Shown here piece by piece: positions 32,903 through 40,142 of a stretch of DNA of 64,000 nucleotides. The first letter of the stretch is position 1, and each line of letters opens with the position of its first letter. Below the pieces are notes generated by a model. It ran no database searches and was not told the DNA's origin. It saw only the letters and a program-made list of their open reading frames with translations. A program made the position numbers and the translations under genes. The DNA is from JAHEEL01 sp963836085 (GTDB taxonomy: Bacteria; Actinomycetota; Acidimicrobiia; Spongiisociales; UBA5794), in NCBI GenBank assembly GCA_963836085.1, contig CAWIHT010000002.1:124001-188000 (forward strand), in the 5' to 3' direction.

Positions 32903-33276
32903 CGAAACAGCCGAGTGACTGAGCGATGCGAGGGGGTCGTGTCTTGGCCTCTCCCACGAAGTGGGAGAGGCGCGAGCACCGGCCGCCAGGCCGGAGCGCA
33001 GCGGAGAGGGCCGCCCTCGTGGAGACCACCTCAAACCTGACGCACCGCCAGCACGCATCAACAACGCGCCCGAATACAACACCAGGCACTGGTCCACCTT
33101 CCCGATCGATCCTTTCACATCGACGTAGGGGTGGCTGAATCGTGTTGAGTGGGCCCTGAGCCTCGACGGCTTCCATCAGAGTGGCGTCCACACAAAGAAC
33201 GACTGCTGCCCCTGTGCCGCCTGCGGCCATACGGGTATCGTCTGGGTCAGCGTCTCGGAGAGGACTATCGGTCGCT
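32903..33276. other. Gene-poor gap of 374 bases holding a dispersed repeat
   Basis: The first 120 bases hold copy 1 of the palindromic repeat described separately. The remainder (about 33031-33276) has no gene I can support; open frames here have implausible composition. Confidence 0.5.
32911..33018 (+). repeat. Dispersed palindromic repeat, copy 1
   Basis: Contains a perfect 11-bp stem with GAA loop (GCCTCTCCCAC at 32947-32957, GTGGGAGAGGC at 32961-32971) and a second stem CCGGCC/GGCCGG (32979-32994), ending in GCGCAGCGGAGA. A related sequence in inverted orientation lies at 44598-44697, sharing the order of elements and most bases. Confidence 0.75.
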
Positions 33277-33753
33277 GTGATCTGGTCGCGATTTCGAACA
33301 ACGTTCGCCATCGCCGTGTTGGTCGTCGCCGGAGCGACGATCATCGGAGGGGTCGGCTACTCGCTCACAGGGGATGAGTTGGACGCTGCGATCGTTCCGG
33401 TGAACGATGCCCCAATCCAATACACCGCCACGGGCGACAAGCTGATTCCCATTCCGGAGGATCCGGGCAGCTACTGGATCGACGAGCGGTTGATGATCAT
33501 CATCGAGGGGGACGTGGCGGACCCTGAGTCGGCGATCGCCGAAATCCGCCAGGTCTACGGCGGTGTCATCGTCGAGATGGCTGCCGGGCTAGGGATTTCC
33601 AGCGTTCGCTTCGAAGGCCGTGACCCCGGAGCGCTCGAGGAACTGCGCAGCGAGATCGCCCAACGCGCGGACGTCAAGTCGGCGAGCCGAGGCATCAAGG
33701 GCGGAGGGATGAGTCTGTTCTCGGATGAGCAGCCGCCTCAGCCATCCGACTGA
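33277..33753 (+). CDS. Hypothetical single-span membrane protein
   Basis: 158 residues from GTG 33277. One N-terminal hydrophobic helix (TTFAIAVLVVAGATIIGGVGY) is followed by an extracytoplasmic domain with strands (LMIIIEGDVADPESAIAEIRQVYGGVIVEM) and a C-terminal DEQPPQPSD tail. I recognise no family. The frame extends left to 33181, but those residues do not look like protein. Codon use is consistent with a real gene. Confidence 0.5.
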   Translation: MIWSRFRTTFAIAVLVVAGATIIGGVGYSLTGDELDAAIVPVNDAPIQYTATGDKLIPIPEDPGSYWIDERLMIIIEGDVADPESAIAEIRQVYGGVIVEMAAGLGISSVRFEGRDPGALEELRSEIAQRADVKSASRGIKGGGMSLFSDEQPPQPSD

Positions 33754-33876
33754 TCGACCTCGGCACTCTCTCGACGGCGGGTCTTCAGCCGCAACAAACC
33801 ACATGACCAACCGCGCCTCATCCCGGGCACACCGGCCCGTTCGAGTCGTGCATGAATCCGGCCGTGGGCGGACGGT

Positions 33877-34404
33877 TCAACCGCTCTCGATTTCTCCGGT
33901 GTAGACGGTGGTCGCCGCGTCGGGAGAGTCGCCGAAGACCCTTGGGACTTCACCGGAGCCAGAGAGGGCTGCGTAGTTGCCGGTTCCGCTCTCGATCTCC
34001 CATGACCGGGTCTCCTCCTGAACCTCGGTCTTGGCGTAGTCGCGCCCGGTGTGGGTTCTCATCGTGAATGTGCCTGATCCGTCGTCGCAGACGAACTCGT
34101 CCACCAAATAGAGGTCGATGACCCCCTCAGCGGCCCGTGTGGCTTCGATCAGTTCTCCGAGTTCCTCCCCGGTGATGATCTGCCCCTCAGGCGACTCGTA
34201 GTGGTCGGATGTCGTCATCCCGTTCTCGCAGACGATTGCATCGTCAACGGCCGCTCCCGATGCCCGGAACGGAGTCTGGGATGGGCCCGTACCGTAGGCC
34301 GCCCCCTCGAGTGGGAAGACTTCAATGCTGATTGAGTCGCCAGACGAGCATCCGACGAGGGCCACCGCCATCAACCCAGTTGCGATGATCAAGCTTCTCC
34401 GCAT
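33877..34404 (-). CDS. Hypothetical lipoprotein
   Basis: 175 residues. The signal sequence IIATGLMAVALVGC ends in a lipobox cysteine at 19. The mature part has two cysteines (IVCENGM, EFVCDDGSGTF) that could pair, and strand-rich TFTMRTHTGRDY and SWEIESGTGNYAALSGSGEV, similar in style to allene-oxide-cyclase-like or dirigent-like barrels. I would not assign either. GAGAGG lies six bases before the ATG. It is part of the accessory block. Confidence 0.6.
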   Translation of the reverse strand: MRRSLIIATGLMAVALVGCSSGDSISIEVFPLEGAAYGTGPSQTPFRASGAAVDDAIVCENGMTTSDHYESPEGQIITGEELGELIEATRAAEGVIDLYLVDEFVCDDGSGTFTMRTHTGRDYAKTEVQEETRSWEIESGTGNYAALSGSGEVPRVFGDSPDAATTVYTGEIESG

Positions 34405-34478
34405 GATGCACCTCTCGTGTGGGCGCCTTTCACCATCATGCGAGCGGGCGGCGTTGTGCGGGAAGGGGGCAAACGTCA

Positions 34479-34604
34479 CATCTCTCGGCTGTCGTGGTTG
34501 TGGCCGAGGCATTGGCCACCGCCGGTGCGTTTCCCCTCTTCGACCCCGCTGACCTGGTCGCGGAAATGGGTCTCATCCGAGACCTGGCGGGTACGAATGG
34601 ACAG
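34479..34604 (+). pseudogene. Remnant of a second dprA 3' end with internal deletion
   Basis: In one frame this reads HLSAVVVVAEALATAGAFPL followed by FDPADLVAEMGLIRDLAG. The intact DprA has ALSAAVVVVEAGITGGA and, about 45 residues later, DGAFPVFDPDDLVEELGLIHELAE. So two dprA segments are joined after loss of the stretch between. DNA identity over the last 77 bases is roughly three quarters by eye. It has no start, no core and no role as a protein. Confidence 0.75.
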
Positions 34605-34657
34605 CTCTCACGGATCGCCGGCGTGCCAGCGTCGGCGACACGAGCGACACAATCCAC

Positions 34658-34688
34658 TTGACTCTCCCCCAGGGGGAGAGCCGACAAT
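34658..34688 (+). promoter_or_regulatory. MerR-type promoter and operator of merR
   Basis: TTGACT (34658-34663) and GACAAT (34683-34688) are separated by 19 bases, the over-long spacer that MerR-family activators correct. The spacer region is filled by a perfect palindrome, CTCTCCCCC-A-GGGGGAGAG (34662-34680). GAGGAGG follows at 34696-34702, eight bases before GTG 34711. Confidence 0.85.
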
Positions 34689-34710
34689 CAGGGGCGAGGA
34701 GGTTGTGAGC

Positions 34711-35529
34711 GTGAATCTGGTGCCGATCGGGCGATTCTCGAAGATGACACGGCTGTCGGTGAAGGCGCTACGGATCTACGACGAGATCGGACTGCTGACC
34801 CCCGCCCACGTAGACCCGTCGTCGGGATACCGGTACTACGAACTCGGGCAGTCCAATCGGGCCGAAGTGGTGAGAATTCTTCGATCGGTCGACATGCCAC
34901 TCGACGAGATCCGGGCGGTCCTCGATCAAGACGACCCCGAACTGGTCCACAAACGCCTGCTGGTTCATCGGGACCGGCTTGCCGACCGTCTGGCCACGCA
35001 GGAGCGCACGCTCGCCTACCTCGAGACGCTGATCCAACGCAAGGAGGGAATCATGCCGTACGACGTAGAGGTCACCGAGGTACCGCCCCAACTCGTGGCA
35101 GCAACCACGGTGCACACGAATCTGAGTCGGATCGGTGACGACATCGGTGCCGGGTTCGGCGCGCTGATGATGATCATGGGACGCGAGGGCGTCGCACCAT
35201 CCAGTCCGCCGCTCATCGTCTACCCCGACATCATCGACGACAAAACCGGGGGCGACCTCGAGATCTGCGTACCGATCGATGTGGACTTCGCCGGCAACGC
35301 AGACGTGTACCCCCGTGAACTGGAGGGTGGAACGATGGCGACCACGGTCCACCACGGTCCCTATGAGCAGATCGCTGCCGCCTATCACACCCTCACCGGC
35401 TGGATCTCCGAGCACGGCCACGAGATCGCCGGGCCACCGAGAGAGACCTACCTCAACGACCCACAGATGGTGTCACCCGAGGAACTGCTCACCCGCGTCG
35501 AATTCCCGATCTGCTCCGAAGGGGGTTGA
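34711..35529 (+). CDS. MerR-family regulator with GyrI-like ligand domain
   Basis: 272 residues. The winged helix is at 1-70 (IGRFSKMTRLSVKALRIYDEIGLL, then SGYRYYELGQ), with a coiled dimer helix to about 115 (HRDRLADRLATQERTLAYLETL). Residues 120-272 form a GyrI/BmrR-type small-molecule domain (YDVEVTEVPPQLVAATTVHTNL, TTVHHGPYEQIAAAYHTLTGWI, ETYLNDP). It probably senses a hydrophobic drug-like ligand and controls its own promoter. GTG 34711 fits the ribosome site; GTG 34705 is an alternative. No dedicated efflux gene is adjacent. Confidence 0.9.
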   Translation: MNLVPIGRFSKMTRLSVKALRIYDEIGLLTPAHVDPSSGYRYYELGQSNRAEVVRILRSVDMPLDEIRAVLDQDDPELVHKRLLVHRDRLADRLATQERTLAYLETLIQRKEGIMPYDVEVTEVPPQLVAATTVHTNLSRIGDDIGAGFGALMMIMGREGVAPSSPPLIVYPDIIDDKTGGDLEICVPIDVDFAGNADVYPRELEGGTMATTVHHGPYEQIAAAYHTLTGWISEHGHEIAGPPRETYLNDPQMVSPEELLTRVEFPICSEGG

Positions 35530-35550
35530 GCGGCTGGCCGACTCAGGTTG

Positions 35551-35579
35551 TTGACCTTCGCGCGGGATGGCACAAGCAT
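35551..35579 (+). promoter_or_regulatory. Promoter of xer, leaderless
   Basis: TTGACC (35551-35556), 17 bases, AAGCAT (35574-35579), six bases, ATG at 35586. Confidence 0.55.
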
Positions 35580-35585
35580 GGCGGG

Positions 35586-36464
35586 ATGCACACCCGAGGT
35601 ATTGACGCGAGCGTCGGCGAGTATCTGGTGCGACTCGATGCGGAGCGCGGGCTGTCGCCGAACACAATCGATGCCTATCGCCGCGACCTCGGCCAGTTCA
35701 CCACGATGTGTCACCGGCTCGGGATGGAACGTCTCGACGAAGTAGACCGGCGCACCGTCCGGCGCTTCCTCGCCCAGCTCAGCACCATGCAGTACTCGCG
35801 GCGATCGGTGGCGCGCAAGGCCTCTGCCGTCCGAGCGTTCCTCGGAGACGCCGCCAGACGAGGGACGATCCGATCGAACCCCGCGTCCGGTGTACCCCAG
35901 CCGAAGCGGCCAACCACCCTGCCGAAATCCATCCCGGCGCCGACCCTCGAGCGATTCCTCAACAGCCTCGACGGCAACGACCCTGTTGACCTTCGCGACC
36001 GTGCGCTGCTCGAGGTGCTCTACGGCACCGGCCTCCGCGTCTCGGAGGTGGCGGCAATGAAGGTGGGGGACCTCGACGAGGCTGCTTTCCTGCGCGTGCA
36101 GGGGAAGGGCGACAAGGAACGCGCGATCCCGATCGGGGTGCAGGCTCGCGACGCGACCGAGCGGTATGTGGCCGTCGGCAGACCCGCGCTGATCGGGCCG
36201 GAAGGCGGGGACGGGTTGTGGATCGGAGTTCGGGGAGGCCGGCTCAGCCCACGGGGCATCCGGCACATCGTCCAACAGCGACTCGGGACTTTTCCCCACG
36301 CTCTCCGCCACTCGTATGCGACCCACCTCCTCGAGGGCGGTGCCGACCTGCGGAGCGTGCAGGATCTTCTCGGCCACTCAGAACTCGCAACGACTCAGCT
36401 CTACACTGCGGTCACTCGGGAACATCTGAGAACGACATATGAGCGGAGCCATCCACGTGCATGA
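35586..36464 (+). CDS. xerC: Tyrosine recombinase XerC/XerD
   Basis: 292 residues. An N-terminal SAM-like core-binding domain (YLVRLDAERGLSPNTIDAYRRDL) precedes the catalytic domain with all active residues: R in YGTGLRVSEVA near 158, K in QGKGDKERAIP near 182, HxxR in PHALRHSYATHLLEGG near 240, H in DLLGHSELATTQLYT near 265 with the nucleophile tyrosine. It resolves chromosome dimers. The xer-whiG-rpsB order is a conserved actinobacterial backbone arrangement, so this is housekeeping rather than an island integrase. XerC or XerD cannot be separated with certainty. Confidence 0.93.
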   Translation: MHTRGIDASVGEYLVRLDAERGLSPNTIDAYRRDLGQFTTMCHRLGMERLDEVDRRTVRRFLAQLSTMQYSRRSVARKASAVRAFLGDAARRGTIRSNPASGVPQPKRPTTLPKSIPAPTLERFLNSLDGNDPVDLRDRALLEVLYGTGLRVSEVAAMKVGDLDEAAFLRVQGKGDKERAIPIGVQARDATERYVAVGRPALIGPEGGDGLWIGVRGGRLSPRGIRHIVQQRLGTFPHALRHSYATHLLEGGADLRSVQDLLGHSELATTQLYTAVTREHLRTTYERSHPRA

Positions 36465-37227
36465 ACGGCGCGAAGACGAACTCGCCTCACTCTGGGAGCG
36501 ATTCAAGAGTGACGGTGACCAGCGGGCGCGAGAAGGCCTGATCCTTCACTTCTCCCCGCTTGTCAAGTTCGTCGCCGGTCGACTCGGCTCCGGGCTACCC
36601 CGCAACGTCGACCCCGGTGACCTCGTGTCATACGGAACCTTCGGGCTCATCGACGCGATCGACAAGTTCGAGCCGGAACGCGGCTACAAATTCGAGACCT
36701 ATGCGGTGAACCGCATCAAGGGAGCCATCCTCGACGAACTCCGTGCGCTCGATTGGGTTCCGCGGTCCGTCCGGGCAAGGGCCCGTGAGATCCAACGGTC
36801 GATGTCCGAACTCGAGCACACCCTCCAACGGAGTGCCACGGACCAGGAACTCGCCGACCACATGGATATGCCGCTCGAGACACTCCGGGATCAACTCGGT
36901 GAGCTCTCGACGCTCGGCTTTGTTGCGCTCGACGAACTCTTGAACCCGGACGAACGCGACTCTGCCGCCGTCGGCGATGTGGTCCCGGATCAGCAGGCAT
37001 TCGACCCCAGCGGAGCGTTCGAGCGGGAAGAGACGAGGTATCTCCTCGCGGATTCCATCAACCGTCTCCCAGAACGGGATCGGCTGGTCGTGACGCTCTA
37101 CTACTTCGAGGGCCTGACACTCGCCGAGATCGGTACCGTGCTCGACGTGACTGAATCGCGCGTGTGCCAGATCCACACGAAGGCGGTTCTCAGCCTTCGC
37201 AACCGGTTTATCGAACCGTCGTTCTAG
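36439..37227 (+). CDS. whiG: RNA polymerase sigma factor, WhiG/FliA type
   Basis: 262 residues. Region 2 is LILHFSPLVKFVAGRLGSGLP and DPGDLVSYGTFGLIDAIDKFEPERGYKFETYAVNRIKGAILDELR; region 3 RSVRARAREIQRSMSELEH; region 4 LADSINRLPERDRLVVTLYYFEGLTLAEIGTVLDVTESRVCQIH. This is the FliA/WhiG branch. No flagellar or sporulation genes are nearby, so its regulon cannot be read here. The ATG lies inside the xer 3' end (26-base overlap). Confidence 0.92.
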   Translation: MSGAIHVHERREDELASLWERFKSDGDQRAREGLILHFSPLVKFVAGRLGSGLPRNVDPGDLVSYGTFGLIDAIDKFEPERGYKFETYAVNRIKGAILDELRALDWVPRSVRARAREIQRSMSELEHTLQRSATDQELADHMDMPLETLRDQLGELSTLGFVALDELLNPDERDSAAVGDVVPDQQAFDPSGAFEREETRYLLADSINRLPERDRLVVTLYYFEGLTLAEIGTVLDVTESRVCQIHTKAVLSLRNRFIEPSF

Positions 37228-37266
37228 CGACCGCTACCGGCTTTCCTGCTACACAGGCGCGTTCGG

Positions 37267-37375
37267 TACACTCACGGCAACTTCGCACGTCCACTACAAG
37301 CCCCCGAGGTCGGATCGCACAGGCGGTCTGTGGGGTGTTCCGGGTGGACGGAGGCGTCAACCCGAACACAGGAGG
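37267..37375 (+). promoter_or_regulatory. rpsB leader: -10 box, long hairpin and ribosome site
   Basis: TACACT at 37267-37272 may start a leader of about 100 bases. A hairpin of 13 base pairs at 37335-37369 (GTGTT, CGGGT and GAC pairing with GTC, ACCCG and AACAC, one bulged C, one mismatch, loop GGAGGC) ends two bases before the GGAGG ribosome site. It is placed to regulate S2 translation; the structure is seen, the function inferred. Confidence 0.5.
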
Positions 37376-37381
37376 AACCAC

Positions 37382-38260
37382 ATGTCCGTGGTGAGTATGC
37401 GTCAGCTGCTCGAGGCCGGAATGCATTTCGGCCATCAGACCCGCCGTTGGAATCCGAAGATGCGTCCGTACATCTTCACGGAGCGCAACGGGATCCATAT
37501 CGTCGACCTTCGTCAGACGCTCGAACAAGTCGAGTCCGCCTACACCCTGGTACGCGACGCGGTCGCTGATGGCGGAACCGTGCTGTTCGTCGGCACGAAG
37601 AAGCAATCCCAGGGTGCGATCGAGGAAGCCGCCACCAAGGCCGAGATGCCGTACGTCAACAATCGTTGGCTCGGCGGCATGCTCACCAACTTCCAGACCA
37701 TCCACAAGCGCATCCTCTACATGCTCGAACTCGAGCAGATGGAGACGTCGGGTGAGATGGAGTCGCTTCCGAAGAAGGAACGCCTCCGCCTCCGCCGTGA
37801 GCTCGAGAAGCTTCACATGGTCCTCGGTGGAGTTCGCGACATGAAGCGTCCCCCGGACGTCGTGTTCGTGATCGACGTGATCGAACAGCACATTGCCGTT
37901 GCCGAGGCGAACCGCCTCAACATCCCCGTGATTGCGATCGTCGATACGAACTGCGACCCGGACGACATCGACCTGGTGATCCCAGGGAACGATGACGCCA
38001 TCCGTACCGCATACCTGATATCCGACGTCATCGCCCAGGCGGCGAAGGACGGCCGCGAGATCCGGGAAGCCAAGCGCAAGGAAGCACCCCAGAAGGGCGC
38101 TCCGGCGAAGGGCACCGCAGCGAACGCCGCCAAAGCGAAACCAGAACCGAAGCCGACGCCCCCGACCGACGTTGTCGTCCTGGAGGAGATCCAGGCGGAG
38201 AACGCGGCCGTCGAGAGCGCGGTGATCGAAGAGACACCGAATCCGAAGGAGAACGCATGA
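37382..38260 (+). CDS. rpsB: 30S ribosomal protein S2
   Basis: 292 residues. The core starts MSVVSMRQLLEAGMHFGHQTRRWNP; further marks are RWLGGMLTNFQTI near 96 and PVIAIVDTNCDPDDIDLVIPGNDDAIR near 180. After about 225 a low-complexity extension follows, rich in K, A and P, then acidic residues. GGAGG lies seven bases before the ATG. It overlaps tsf as ATGA, the usual rpsB-tsf pair. Confidence 0.97.
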   Translation: MSVVSMRQLLEAGMHFGHQTRRWNPKMRPYIFTERNGIHIVDLRQTLEQVESAYTLVRDAVADGGTVLFVGTKKQSQGAIEEAATKAEMPYVNNRWLGGMLTNFQTIHKRILYMLELEQMETSGEMESLPKKERLRLRRELEKLHMVLGGVRDMKRPPDVVFVIDVIEQHIAVAEANRLNIPVIAIVDTNCDPDDIDLVIPGNDDAIRTAYLISDVIAQAAKDGREIREAKRKEAPQKGAPAKGTAANAAKAKPEPKPTPPTDVVVLEEIQAENAAVESAVIEETPNPKENA

Positions 38261-38874
38261 GCGACTTCACTGCCAAAGACGTCCAAGCCCTCCGCCAGAC
38301 AACCGGCGCAGGAATGATGGACGCGAAGCGTGCCCTCACCGAGACCGGTGGGGACATCGACCGGGCGAAGGACCTCCTGCGGGAGCAGGGCCTGGCGGAC
38401 GCGTCGAAGCGGAGCGATCGAGCACAGACTGAGGGTGCCATCGGTTTCTACCTTCACCGGCAAGCCGGACGTCCGGTAATCGGATCCCTGGTAGCGCTCG
38501 CATCGGAGACCGACTTCGTCGCCAAGAGCGACGAGTTCCAGCAGGTCGCCAACGACCTGGCAATGCACATTGCCGCCGCTCAGCCCAAGTGGATCAGCCG
38601 GGAAGACGTTCCAGAAGACGTCGTCGCCGAGGAGAAGCGGCTCATCGCCGCCCAGGCAGTGAACGAGGGCAAGCCCGAGAACATCGTCGAGCGGATCGTC
38701 GAAGGGCGCATCAACAGCTTCTACGCCGACAACGTGTTGTACGACCAAGAGTTCATCAAGACCGAGGTCTTCGAGGGAACCGTCAGCGAGCTGGTCAAGC
38801 AACTCGCAGCGAAGATGGGCGAAAACATCGGTATCACCAAGATGTCGAGGCTCGCGGTCGGCGAGGAAGGCTGA
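38257..38874 (+). CDS. tsf: Elongation factor Ts, short form
   Basis: 205 residues, near the length of Thermus EF-Ts and shorter than the roughly 270 of mycobacteria. The N-terminal UBA-like domain contains VQALRQTTGAGMMDAKRALTETGGD. The core has VALASETDFVAKSDEFQQVANDLAMHIAA near 70-98, with the TDFV motif that opens EF-Tu. The C-terminal NIVERIVEGRINSFYADNVLYDQEFIK follows. It recycles EF-Tu-GDP. Its stop overlaps the pyrH start by one base (TGATG). Confidence 0.96.
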   Translation: MSDFTAKDVQALRQTTGAGMMDAKRALTETGGDIDRAKDLLREQGLADASKRSDRAQTEGAIGFYLHRQAGRPVIGSLVALASETDFVAKSDEFQQVANDLAMHIAAAQPKWISREDVPEDVVAEEKRLIAAQAVNEGKPENIVERIVEGRINSFYADNVLYDQEFIKTEVFEGTVSELVKQLAAKMGENIGITKMSRLAVGEEG

Positions 38875-39575
38875 TGCGAAGGGTCGTTCTCAAACTCTCC
38901 GGAGAGGCGTTCGCTGATCCGGCAACCAAGTATGGGATCGACTCGACCATCGTCGCCAGGGTCGCCGAAGAGATCGCCGTCGTGCACGGTGAGGGCTACG
39001 AGATCGGTGTCGTCGTAGGTGGCGGCAACATCTTCCGAGGGGTCTCGACGGCCGCGGGAGACATGGACCGGGCCAACGCCGACTACATGGGCATGCTCGC
39101 CACCGTCATCAACGCCTTGGCGCTGCGCGACGCGCTCGAACGCGCCGGATCGCCTGCGAGGGTCCAGACGGCGATCACGATCCAGCAGGTTGCCGAGCCG
39201 TACATCCGGCTCCGGGCAATTCGGCATCTCGAGAAGGGCCGCGTTGTCATCTTCGCCGGCGGCACCGGTAACCCGTACTTCACGACGGACACCACCGCCG
39301 CCTTGCGTGGCGCAGAGATCGGCGCCGAAGCCGTACTCAAGGCCACCAAAGTCGACGGGGTGTACGACTCGGATCCCGTGACGAACCCGGACGCAACGCT
39401 GCTCACCGACGTCGCCTACATGGACGCGATCCAGCGTCAGCTTGGAGTGATGGATGCCACCGCCATTACGATGTGCATGGACAACAACCTTCCGATCCGC
39501 GTGTTCAACATGAACCGTCCTGGCGAGATCGTCAGGGCGGTACGCGGAGAGGATGTCGGAACGCTGGTTCGCTGA
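38874..39575 (+). CDS. pyrH: UMP kinase
   Basis: 233 residues of the amino-acid kinase fold. KLSGEAFAD near 6, VVVGGGNIFRG near 48, FAGGTGNPYFTTDTTAALRG near 120, KVDGVYDSDP near 152. It makes UDP from UMP and is typically hexameric and allosterically controlled. The ATG overlaps the tsf stop. The upp gene at the other end of the window supplies UMP by salvage. Confidence 0.96.
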   Translation: MRRVVLKLSGEAFADPATKYGIDSTIVARVAEEIAVVHGEGYEIGVVVGGGNIFRGVSTAAGDMDRANADYMGMLATVINALALRDALERAGSPARVQTAITIQQVAEPYIRLRAIRHLEKGRVVIFAGGTGNPYFTTDTTAALRGAEIGAEAVLKATKVDGVYDSDPVTNPDATLLTDVAYMDAIQRQLGVMDATAITMCMDNNLPIRVFNMNRPGEIVRAVRGEDVGTLVR

Positions 39576-39584
39576 GGAGGCGCC

Positions 39585-40130
39585 GTGATCAACGAAGTGA
39601 TGCAAGATGCCGATCACAAGATGGATCAGGCGGTGGCGCACACGATCCACGAATTCGGCGGAATCCGCACCGGTCGCGCCAACCCTGGCCTGCTGAACCG
39701 GATCACCGTCGATTACTACGGGACGCAGACTCCGCTCCAACAGATCGCCGGATTCTCCGTGCCGGAAGCGCGGCTGCTCGTGATCCAGCCCTACGACAAG
39801 ACGGCGATTCCGGCCATCGAGCGTGCCATCCAGGAAGGCGACCTGGGTCTGAACCCATCCAACGATGGCAACGTGATCCGGCTCGCGTTCCCCTCGCTCA
39901 CCGAGGAGCGCCGCAAAGAGCTCATCCGCGTCGTCCGCAACCTTGCTGAAGATGGACGGATCGCTATTCGCAACGTCCGTCGCCACTCCAAGGACCACCT
40001 CGAGTCGGAAGACGTCTCTGAGGATGACGTCCGGCGGGCTGAGAAGGTGCTGCAGACCATGACGGACAAACACATCGAGCGGCTCGATGAGGCCCTCCTG
40101 GCCAAAGAAGAAGAACTGCTCGAGGTCTGA
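39585..40130 (+). CDS. frr: Ribosome recycling factor
   Basis: 181 residues from GTG 39585 with GAGGAGG upstream. Conserved segments are IRTGRANPGLLNRITVDYYG near 27, QTPLQQIAGFSVPEARLLVI near 48, NDGNVIRLAFPSLTEERRKEL near 103 and RRAEKVLQTMTDKHIERLDEAL near 153. With EF-G it splits post-termination ribosomes. Part of rpsB-tsf-pyrH-frr-cdsA. Confidence 0.97.
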   Translation: MINEVMQDADHKMDQAVAHTIHEFGGIRTGRANPGLLNRITVDYYGTQTPLQQIAGFSVPEARLLVIQPYDKTAIPAIERAIQEGDLGLNPSNDGNVIRLAFPSLTEERRKELIRVVRNLAEDGRIAIRNVRRHSKDHLESEDVSEDDVRRAEKVLQTMTDKHIERLDEALLAKEEELLEV

Positions 40131-40142
40131 CGGAGGCTGCCA

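Larger units (their letters stand above)
34405..34710. other. Gap of 306 bases with dprA remnant and merR promoter
   Basis: No intact gene. It contains the dprA-derived fragment (34479-34604) and the MerR-type promoter and ribosome site (34658-34702), each listed separately. Confidence 0.6.

Noticed and set aside
32339..33118. A minus-strand frame over the HNH gene end and repeat copy 1, possibly a transposase remnant
   Set aside because: No DDE, IS481 or other transposase motif can be read. The protein-like pieces come from the palindromic repeat.
35586..36464. The tyrosine recombinase as integrase of the accessory block at 31-34.6 kb
   Set aside because: Its place in the conserved xer-whiG-rpsB order and close match to XerC/D make it a chromosomal dimer-resolution enzyme.
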